Of a stretch of DNA of 64,000 bases, positions 54,615-64,000 are shown one piece after another. The position numbers and the translations under genes were made by a program. Within the stretch, counting starts at the first letter, position 1; each line of letters starts with the position of its first letter. Under the pieces are notes generated by a model. It saw only the letters and a list, made by a program, of their open reading frames with translations. It was not told the origin of the DNA and ran no database searches. Origin of the DNA: Pontederia crassipes (Eukaryota > Streptophyta > Magnoliopsida > Commelinales > Pontederiaceae); contig CM060188.1 of assembly GCA_030549335.1 (NCBI GenBank), positions 3,596,001 to 3,660,000 of the forward strand, read 5' to 3'.

Positions 54615-55000
54615 TAAGGCGTATTAAAATGCAATCATAATCTACGATTACATCGTGCAATCTCATACTTTTGGACCATTCATATAAGAATCATTTTGAT
54701 TAAATGATTAAGATTATTTATGTTTTAGACCATCAAATGAAAATGATGTCAATTTAATAGTTCAAAATTATGAGATTGTACGATGCAATTACATATTATG
54801 ATTGCATCATAACTCTCCTCAAGACGTATTAGGTTGCAATCATAATCTTCGATTGCAAGTGTAATTTTATACTTCTGGACCATCATATTAAAATCATTTT
54901 GATCTAATGATCCAAATTATTTATGTTTTGAACTATCAGATCAAAATGCCAACCTAATAATTCAAAACTATGAGATTTCACGTGCAATCACATATTAATG
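54615..55000. mobile_element. Two adjacent MITE-like inverted-repeat units
   Basis: Units at about 54620-54815 and 54822-54995 both begin CGTATTA, TGCAATCATAATCT, CGATT and contain TTTTGGACCAT or TTCTGGACCAT, then close with inverted GAGATT..ACG..GCAAT.ACATAT motifs. The same wording occurs in single form at 19490-19620 and 27660-27780, so this is a dispersed family. Confidence 0.6.
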
Positions 55001-55211
55001 AAAAAATAATTAATTTATCCTTTTGTCTTTTTTTTTCAATTAACATATAAGCAAAATAATTAACATATTGTGGAACATTTTAATGTGATAGTTCAAAATA
55101 TAAGCAATGTATATCATGGGAGCAAAATAATGTCGATCTAAAGATTTAAAACTTGTAATTATACAGTGTAACAATCATTTGTGATTAATTGCACGGTAAT
55201 GCGCCTTATGT

Positions 55212-55317
55212 CATAAGAAGAAAGAGATTGTAAACAACACAATTCAAAATAAACCTAATGTCATGTGACATTAGGTTTATTTTGAATTGTGTTGTTTACA
55301 ATCTCTTTCTTCTTATG
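55212..55317. repeat. Perfect 52 bp inverted repeat with a 2 bp spacer
   Basis: Left arm 55212-55263 (begins CATAAGAAGAAAGAG, ends CCTAATGTCA) and right arm 55266-55317 are exact reverse complements over all 52 bases, separated by TG. Confidence 0.97.
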
Positions 55318-57284
55318 CCGTTCTTATGTATAATGCAAAGCTGAACAACTTTCTATCTTTTATAATAGAGTGCCAAGGTGAATCTATCGCTCTACATTTT
55401 TGTTTACTAGTCCTCCAAAAGCTATCTATGCTTCTAATAACTTTAGAGAATAATAATTGTCTAATGACTCGATTCTCTTATGTTACTAAGAACATTGTCA
55501 TCGTACACGCTAGTATCTGTGGGTAATTATGCTCATTATATGAGATAATATAAATGGATGGAATAACTTAAATAAAAATTAATTAGCTTGTTAAGACATA
55601 ATCATGCTATAATAATATAAAACATGAAATAACATTTTTTTTACATTTATTTTTTATTCTTGAACGTTCCATTCCGTTCTTTATCATTCTTTCCTATTAT
55701 TTTTCACTCTTTCTTTTCTTATCAATTTTTCTTTTGTGTGTTGTTATACATCTTTTCCTTTAAATATTTCTTATGAACTTCTATCTATATTCTTCTACGC
55801 GAACTCGACTTCTTTTATTATTTATCGCATCACGACATATTTATGTATTTATAAAACAAGGTCGAGGTGGATTAAACCAATATCATGTGAACATTTACTA
55901 AAAAAAAGATTTGAAATTCACATAAGCAACCAAGTAGGACCGCAAAGATCGTCATTTCTTTAATTATACTTTAAATTGTCGTGAAGGGACTATTAATATC
56001 GACCTTGTGACGTTGTTGTGGTTGAACTATTAATACTCGTGAAGGATACTCTTTTACAACTTGTATCTTTTATCCTAATTATCTATGTTTCATTTTTCAA
56101 TTCATCATACATCCATACGTGGATAAAAAAAGTCATTTGACACCTCTGTAGCTTAATATAAAATTATATATACAATCAGGGCAAAATTCGAGTAGAGTAC
56201 AGTCAAACTCGGGCCAAATTTGTTTAGGACACTGGTCGGGTCATGGGTGACTCGAGCCAAGTTCTGTACATTCCTACATTTTCTCTAATCAAAACTCAGG
56301 TCGGATTCCGAGGTGGCTCGTTTCGGGTGTCGAAAATGCTAACTCTACTTTTCTGTCTCTAGAACTTGGGCGGAGTGTACCTAGGGCTCGGATTGGGTCA
56401 GTTCGCTAAAAATGAATCCTCATTGTTCGTCATAGTGGAACTCAGGTTGCCTGGGCTGGGTTTAGTCTTAATTTAGGTCGGATTCCAATTGTGCCGTGCT
56501 GAATTCTTATTTTACATGGGATAAATTTTATCAACTTAGAGGAAGAGAAACTTCGGTGTCAATTTTCTAAATATTTATCATAATTTTACTATCAACCTAC
56601 ACATGCTTTTAACATCAAAACAATCATAATTTATTCATTGGCCATAAGAGAAACAAAACCTACACTTTAATGTTTCATTATCTTAATCATTCTATCAAAG
56701 CATCCAAAAGTAAAATTGAATCTACATGTATCTTATTCAGGCATAACTACCTGAATTCCAATCTTTGCGCATGATTTTTTAGGAGGCGATGAGTCCGATG
56801 TTCTTTGACAGAAGAAATAACTATGGAGAGATGTCTGATTGGAGCAATCACAAACATACACCGAGAATGAAGAAACAAGGGTTTAAAGTTGGAGAAAAAA
56901 AATTATTTGTATATGTGAAAGGAGTGATTTACGTAGAGGAATATTTATAGAGAAAACTCAATCTCGAATTGGATTATATTATAATATGAAATTAGGTGCT
57001 AAACTCTTCTAACTCTAATTTCGAACTTTATCCATAGCCATCCTTAATTATTCTAAATAAATACTTTGTCATCTTTCTTTCTTTTCTTATATTTAAAGTC
57101 TTATATATTCTTTCTTTTTATTTATTAACTTTAATTATCATTTTTTTAAAAATAATTCTAAAATAATTATTTATTTATCTATTAAATAATTTAATTTTGA
57201 CAATTTATCTTTATTAACTTAAATTTTTTCTTGGTCTCTTTTCTTTTCTTCTATTATCTTCTTTTAGTCAAACTCTTATTTTTT
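55318..57284. other. AT-rich intergenic
   Basis: ORFs at 55287-55526 and 55736-55963 have no recognisable domains. 56190-56500 carries diverged CGGGTC/GGGTCGG motifs like those of the hAT-type relics. Confidence 0.45.
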
Positions 57285-58251
57285 TGTAACATCCCCTTAT
57301 CTTATTTTCACACATTTTTTTTAAAATAAAAATATTAATTATTCGCAACCTTGAATTATCAGAATTAACTAATTAATTATTATCTTTTATCTTAATTTTT
57401 GGAAGTAAAATAATATTATTTTGCTTCATGAATATTTAATCATAAAACTCTTAATTTCATCCCTATAAAGAGTTCTTGAAAATTTATAATCAGATTGAAC
57501 TTATATTTTAATTTCCTAATCTTAATATAATCACAACTCTTAATTTTATTAGGTTTAACTTTCTTTTCTTCTTTCATTCAAATTCTACCTCATCATAATA
57601 TTCTCTTATCTTCTAACTTCTATATATTTTAATAATTAAATAATCAATATTTTCCTATTTCTGTAATTTTTGGAATTAAAATAATATTTTTATTAATATT
57701 TTATTTTCTAAATAATTTGAACTTTAAAACTCATAATTTGAACTTAATTAGGAGTCCTAATTTAATACTACATCAAACTTCATCTCTACTCCTTTTCTAA
57801 TTATATTTTATTTATTCTATCTCTTGTGAACATAATTATTCATAATTTTTATCAAATAAATAAATAAATATTATCTTTTAATTTTTGAAATAAAATAATA
57901 TTAGTTTATCTTCTAAATATTTTTTAACATAAAACTTTTATTTTAACTCTTATTAAGAGTAATTTATACTCTAAACTTATGGTTAGATTCAAATTAAAAT
58001 TTGAATATATAATCTAATCTTATTACAATTTTAACTCATAATCTAATTAAGAATTATCTTTTTTTATCTCTTTTCTAATTGTACTTTTATTCCCCCAAAC
58101 TTTCCTTCCCTTATCTTTTTATCTTTTCTTATCACCAATCTAACTATATATTTCATTTTCAAACTTTTATCTTTCTTGAACAAATCCTAATTTTTCATTT
58201 ATTTTAATTACAAAAAGTAATTTTTTATTTAAAAAATTCCAGGGTGTTACA
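57285..58251. mobile_element. LTR-like sequence with TGTAACATCC/GGGTGTTACA ends
   Basis: Starts TGTAACATCCCC and ends AGGGTGTTACA, the same terminal pattern as the 27.8-30.06 kb element. Very AT-rich and non-coding. No flanking duplication was recognised. It could be a solo LTR. Confidence 0.45.
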
Positions 58252-59215
58252 TAATTTCTCGAAAAAGCTAATTATAGGTTTTTCTCATCATTCTGAAGAA
58301 CCAATGTCTCTTAATCAGGAAAATAAAATGAATAATAATTCATTAGTTGATTGTATCTTATATTTTTATGTGGCAAACTTATCATCGTGAATCAACTCCT
58401 TCACAATGTATCTTACTTTTGAACTATGTTATAAAATTCAAACATTATCGACCGGTCTAACGGGACCCGAACTCATGGCACGACCATGGATCACATTCAA
58501 CCGGGCCATCATGTTTGACCAAGTTTGAAACCTGAATAAGAACCACATTATATAAGCCGAGCTTAATAAAACACGCTTAGGCAATCATTCCAACCTTAAA
58601 CACAATCTTAGTCTCAAACACTTAAAATGCGTCCAAAATCAATGCAAAACTTTCAAACACAATCGTAGCTTATTGTAGATAAAACATAAGAATGTTTACG
58701 GATCAGGTTGGACCGACCCATTCCAACCTTAAACCGACATCTAACTCAATTAACTTTGATGAGATCGAGTTCCATCGAAAAGGAAGTTTGGATCCGATCA
58801 GATCTTTCTACAATCAGATCCAGTTGGATAGGAACTTCATCATCATCAAGGACGGACCTACATATAATTTAGGAGCCCTGGCCCTCCTTAAGTTTTTAAA
58901 ATTTTATTAATTACATATGTAAATATAGAAAATTTTAAGTTAAAATTGATTTCGGCCCCACTTAAATAAATTTTCGAATGAAATTTCTCACAATAATTAC
59001 TCTGTCTTGATGATTGATTAGAGTCTTTTTGCCATGTTTTCTATTAGAGCGGAGCTATTATAACTTTCTATTAATATCTCACTGTCGGTATGCACTCGGA
59101 TAGAATAGGAACCATTATAACTGCTGCTTAATTTTTTGCCGCTAACATATTTCTTTATTATTAAATATCAATTGTTATAGTTCGTGTGGAATCAAAGCCA
59201 CAATTTTTTTGTGGT
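58252..59215. other. AT-rich intergenic
   Basis: Only short ORFs and scattered relic motifs such as GGTTGGACCGACCC. Confidence 0.45.
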
Positions 59216-60421
59216 CTTCCGGGTAAATTACACGAATGATTTTTCAACTTTGAGTCGATTTTTAATTGGTCCTCTCAACTTTAATTTATAACCAGAACGT
59301 CCCTCAGCTTTTATTTTTTAGCACGATTAGTCCTCTTGACCGGTGATAGTGGATTTTTCGGTTGCCTTGCATACGTGGCCGACACGTCAAACATTTCTTT
59401 CTCATCTACCTCATTTAAGTCATCCACGTCATTTAACGTTCCAAACTAGGTAACTTACACGGATCGTCCTCCAACTTTAAATCGATTTTTAAATAGTCCC
59501 CCAACTTTGATATTATTGCACGATTCATCCACTTGACTGGTAAGAAACAGTCTTCCAATTTTCTTTCGACGTGGCATAATAAAATATAATAAATTTTTTT
59601 AACTAACTGACATCACATAATAAAAATATTATAAAAATTTTAGAGCGCAGATGAGCTATCAGAGGAGGGGTGTCGGCCCCCTCTCCAAGATCGCCTTTGG
59701 CGAGCTGGCATAGGGGGCACCGGCCCCCCTCTCCCGCCCACTGGCGAGCTTCGCACAAGGGGCGCTAACGCCCCTTCGCGAGCTCGTCGACGATCCTAAA
59801 CGATTCGAAGTTGAGAGACTATAAAAAAAAATAAAAATGATAGGAGTGTCGACGAACTCGCGAGGGGACGTTAGCGCCCCTTGTGCGAAGCTCGCCAATG
59901 GACGAGCGAATTGGAGAGGGAGGGTGGCATCTCCTATGCCAGCTCGTCAAAGGGCGAGCTTGGAGAGTGGGACCGACATCCCTCCTCTGTCAGTTCGTCC
60001 GCGTCCTGAATTTTTTATAATATTTTTTATTATATGATGTCAAGTAGTTAAATTTTTTTATTATATTTTATTATACCACGTTACAAGATAATCGAGAGAC
60101 TATTTCTTATCGGTCAAGTGCATGAATCGTATAATAATATCAAAATTGGGGGACTATTTAGAAATCGATTCAAAATTGGGGGACGATCCGTGCAATTTAC
60201 CTGATTTGGAGAGTTAAATGACGTGGATGACTTAAATGACGTGAATGAGAGAGAAACGGCTGATGTGTCGACCACGTATGCAAGGCAATCGAAAAACTCA
60301 CTATCACCGGTCAAGAGGATTAATCGTGCAAGAAAATAAAAAATGATGGACGTTTTGGTTATAAATTAAAGTTGGGGGACCAGTTGAAAATTGACTCAAA
60401 GTTGGAGGGCCATTTGGCCTT
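59216..60421. mobile_element. 1.2 kb foldback (long inverted repeat) element
   Basis: Left arm about 59216-59791 and right arm about 59848-60421 are imperfect inverted copies over their full ~575 bp, joined by a ~56 bp loop. Matching pairs include GTCGAC at the centre, GGGGCGCTAACGCCCC/TTAGCGCCCC, GATAGTG/CACTATC with GACCGGTGATAG, and CAACTTTGAGTC/GACTCAAAGTTG near the outer ends. Each arm also contains two copies of a CAACTTT..ATCGATTTTTAA type motif. ORFs over the GC-rich centre are compositional. Confidence 0.85.
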
Positions 60422-62332
60422 CCATTTTTAACAGGCTTCACGGTTGGTAGGCTTTAGGCTCATTACCTATTTCTTATTTGTTTTAACATTTCAATTTCAG
60501 GTAACTTTCTAGATTAATCATTTAAATTAATTATGTGATACATTTTTCATTATTTAATATTTTTGAACATATAAAATAAAATTTTTATTCAACATTATTT
60601 TCCTTGTTTAAATATTTAATCTAAATATTTTTAAAAAATTTAAATGAATTTTAAAATTAAAATTTTAAAAAATAAAAAATGTGTGTTCGAATCAAGTCGA
60701 TTAGAATTGAGACTTCTGATGATCCGTTTGAAATTAGGATTTAGAATTTAGGAATCATCAAATTGACCTAACCGGATGAACCATCTCCTTTCCATATTGC
60801 CGCCATATGCTGTGAGACTTTTAAAATCCTTTTCATAAAAGAATGACTTCATAAAAAGACATAGATAAATACATGGTTTCTTAATATATATTATTTTTAT
60901 GTATTAATAATGGTGATTTTTATTTAAATAACACGCCATTTGGGTCTATCATAAAAATACGGATTACTTTTTCCAATATCATATCAACTATATTTTTCAA
61001 ATTTAATCCTATAGTACAAACTTACATGACTAAACTCCGAATTTGTCTTGATTTGTCCGTTAGACTCTTTCAGTTCAGTAGATTCCATCTGAACTTTTGT
61101 TAATTATATTTTTAATAATTACAAAATATCATTTTTATGGATCGGATCTGTTAAAAAATATCACATATTATTTTTCGAATCAGTTTTTAAAATTAAAAAA
61201 CTACCCACTAACAATTTGACTTTTTAGGATGATTTTTTTAAACCCTACTTTTATATTTTCATATTTTAAAAAATATATAATAAATTAAAATTAACATAAA
61301 AATATTTAATTATATATTAAATAAAAAATATACTATTAAAATCTTAAAGTTACCAAATTAGAATTCGATAATGTGATAAAAAGTATAGAATTTTATACAA
61401 AATTATTATATCTATAACAAAAAATTGTTAACTTATGAATTAATTATAGAAACAAGAAAATCATAAATAAAAAAGCCTTTAGGGGGCGTGCGATTTTTTC
61501 GGATGAGATTCTAATTTCAACGGATGGATTCTAATTTTTAATTTTTTTGTACAATTTTATCAGGTCGAGTAAATTTTGGATTGGTCGAATTTTTCTTAGA
61601 GCCCTATTTACTTCTTTACTATAAGAAAATTATTATAAAATATAAAAGCATTAACATGTGCCAACATGCCATAATTATTAAAAAATTACTATATATGCTT
61701 TTTAGGATAAATTGCATTAAAAAAATAAAAACTTTAATTTTATTCTGTAGCTTGGACTTTTATTTTTGTGTAACCAATTATGAACTTTGAGTTTGTTATC
61801 AAATCTAACATAATCTTATATTTTTGTGTAAAAATACATGAACTTTAATTTAATTTTCAAATCTAGACAAAATTTTAAAATAAAAGTATACATTAGATTT
61901 GAGAATTAAATTAAAGTTAATGATTTTTTACATAAAAATAAAAGTTTAAGTTAGATTTGAGAACAAGTTGAAAGTTTATGATTTTTTGCACAAAACTAAA
62001 AAAATCGAATTAAATTTGAGAATAAAATTAAAGTTTGATTTTTTATGTAATTTATTTTTATTTTTATTTTTTATGTTATATTCATTATTTTTAATTTTAT
62101 TTAAACAGATTATTGCAATAATAAAGTATATTTCTGAACTATTTAAAAAAATTAATAAAACTTTGGATAAAACTTAGACAAGGATCGAAGCAAAGGGATA
62201 TAAGTTCAAGGGTTAAAATTAAGTGATTTTTTCTAACACCCTTAAATCATAATTTTTTTGCATGTAATCTCATACGGTAAACTTACCAATTTGAGTCATT
62301 ACCTTATTCCACACTTTGGTCCTTTTATTAAT
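60422..62332. other. AT-rich intergenic with ~75 bp degenerate repeats
   Basis: At about 61760-62040 a unit like TTAGATTTGAGAA.AA.TTAAAGTT..TGATTTTTT recurs three to four times. The rest is featureless. Confidence 0.5.
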
Positions 62333-62666
62333 TAGGGGTGTTTATTTGACCCGACCCAACCCGACCCACCCGACTTTGATCGGGTCGGGTCGGGCCAACA
62401 TTTATTTAATATAAAAATATGATATAATATTTATTTTAAAAGCATAAAATAATTTATTAAACATTTATATATTGTTTTACACATTTAAAATATTTTATTT
62501 TAATATTTTTTAGTTTTTTAGTATAAAATATAGGTTGAAAACTAAAAAAATAAAAAAATTGGATCTTGGGGGTCGACCATGAATCCGACCCGACCCAAAC
62601 TGATTTGGGTCGGGTCGGATCGAATCATCAGATTTGCGGGTCGATCCGACCCACTGAAAACTCCTA
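62333..62666. mobile_element. hAT-type non-autonomous element
   Basis: Starts TAGGGGTG, ends ACTCCTA, with ATTAAT directly repeated on both sides (62327-62332 and 62667-62672). GACCCGACCC arms and an AT-rich core, like 10816-11318. Confidence 0.7.
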
Positions 62667-64000
62667 ATTAATCTCATCCACAATTCTGTTAAATGATTCT
62701 TTGATAATTGTGAAATATCAGTTCTACACTTAATCCCTTATTACAATAAAATATCTAAAAATTTGAATTTTACTAATTCAAAATATTCTGCTCATGATTT
62801 TTTAAAAAGTATTTCTTATTTAGAGCAGTAGTGGTAAATGTGACTTTTCATGATTACTAAAAAATAAGTTACAAAATTTTGGATGAAACTTAAGGGGAGA
62901 ATCTAAATATGAAATCAACATAAGTTCAAGAATTAAAATTTATAAATTAAGATTAAATATGAAAGAACTTATATCTCAAGGAGTGTGAAAGGAGATAGTC
63001 CGTAAAAAATTATAAGCTTACTTTAAGATTACATAAGGAAGCGGATTATAATTAAGTGGATGCTAAAGAACATAACTATATTTTATGGCAGATAGAAGAA
63101 GACATTATTTATACGGGAACAAAGAATTTGCAGAAAAAATTCACTTTATAATTGGTGTACACCTAGATACGCTATTTATAAAATGATTAAATTTATATGC
63201 GAACCAAATATTTATCGATTCGGTGTGAAATCTATTCATAATAACTTATTATTAAATTTAATGTAGTGATTTTGTTTAGTATTTATAGGCAACCAAATAC
63301 CTTATAATATATTGGCTCTCATATTCTATTGGTGAAACATGATGCTGCCCCATCATTTTTACACCTAGTTTTTACTGTTGTTAATTAATTTGACATTACT
63401 AGTTTTTTCTAGATAGTGTAGTTGATGCAGGTTAATTCTAACACTCCCCCTAAGCATAAACTCTTATTCTCCTTATATTAAGTGATGCATGCATTTTACA
63501 ACATATAATTAAACTTGCATTTAGGCTTATTTCGTGTAATTTGCTCATAGCATCTCTTTCTACACTTATTCGTATGAATTCTTTGAAAGTAATCATCTAC
63601 TTTAGTTGGCTGATTTTGCAGGAATTATGGATAAAAGGGGCGGAGAATCGAAAGAAAAGAAAAATAACGCAAAACAAAGTCCTAACAGCTATTGAAAATA
63701 TGAATCAACTTCCTTCACAGACCTTTATGAATTTATAACGGCCGTGAGAGGTGCACTCACGCCCCCGTACTCCGTCGCTCACGATGCTCACAGAAGAAGC
63801 CGCAAAGAAGAAACGAATCTCACGGGCCGTGAATCATATATGGCTGTGAGACATAAACTCACGCCTCAAACACCCGACTTCATGACTCTGGCAGAAGCAG
63901 AAGAGAGATTTCACGGATCGTGAAGCACCCTTCATGACCATGAAGACCGAGCCTCACACCGTTCGTAGAGCATCACAGTTCAATCAGGTAACTTATGAGC
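62667..64000. other. AT-rich DNA, then a CACGG/CCGTGA repeat region at the edge
   Basis: From about 63738 the sequence becomes less AT-rich and repeats phrases such as GGCCGTGAGA, ACTCACGCC, TCACGGGCCGTGA and TTCACGGATCGTGA. This style is seen in plant LTR-element internal regions, but the window ends before anything decisive. Confidence 0.4.

Noticed and set aside
59659..60037. ORFs over the centre of the foldback element
   Set aside because: Mirror-image frames of the inverted GC-rich repeat, present on both strands.

Overview
This is nuclear DNA from a flowering plant. The evidence is spliced genes with GT-AG introns, typical plant families (apoplastic alpha-carbonic anhydrase, PHT1 phosphate transporter, type I MADS box) and a dense load of plant transposons. 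The intronless, GC-rich PHT1 and MADS coding regions set in very AT-rich flanks suggest a commelinid-type monocot. That is an inference; the species cannot be named from the window. Most of the 64 kb is non-genic.

Layout. 1-6162: seven to eight degenerate copies of a ~750 bp genomic segment carrying three exons of translin-associated factor X (TRAX), ending in the gene's terminal exons; every informative copy is broken. 6.7-7.5 kb: a GC-rich repeat island. 7.9-9.1 kb and 14.7-18.2 kb: two minus-strand alpha-carbonic anhydrase genes. The second is complete (7 exons, signal peptide, TATA box). The first has no recognisable signal-peptide exon and is out of phase with it by one base. Between them lie hAT-type elements, a 5'-truncated LINE with an 18 bp target duplication, and duplicated fragments of unknown genes.

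16.6-20.0 kb and 25.65-35.8 kb form a segmental duplication. Copy B holds an orphan promoter plus first exon of the carbonic anhydrase and was later split by a non-coding LTR-like element and by a young, full-length Ty1/copia element (30678-35662, minus strand, GTGTG target duplication). A second large non-coding element (20.05-24.84 kb) sits just after copy A.

37.25-37.52 kb: a small secreted-peptide gene (minus). 40.6-42.4 kb: a non-autonomous CACTA element. 45.6-46.4 kb: a non-autonomous hAT element with a perfect 8 bp duplication. 47.4-48.0 kb: a type I MADS-box gene with a one-base frameshift, convergent with an intact PHT1 phosphate transporter (48.3-49.9 kb, minus). 50-64 kb: AT-rich DNA with microsatellites, MITE-like repeats, a perfect 52 bp palindrome (55.2 kb), an LTR-like element, a 1.2 kb foldback structure (59.2-60.4 kb) and another hAT-type element.

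The genes do not form a pathway. The likely functional ones are the complete carbonic anhydrase (secreted CO2/bicarbonate interconversion), PHT1 (phosphate uptake) and the small secreted peptide. Most of the remaining structure reflects duplication followed by transposon insertion.
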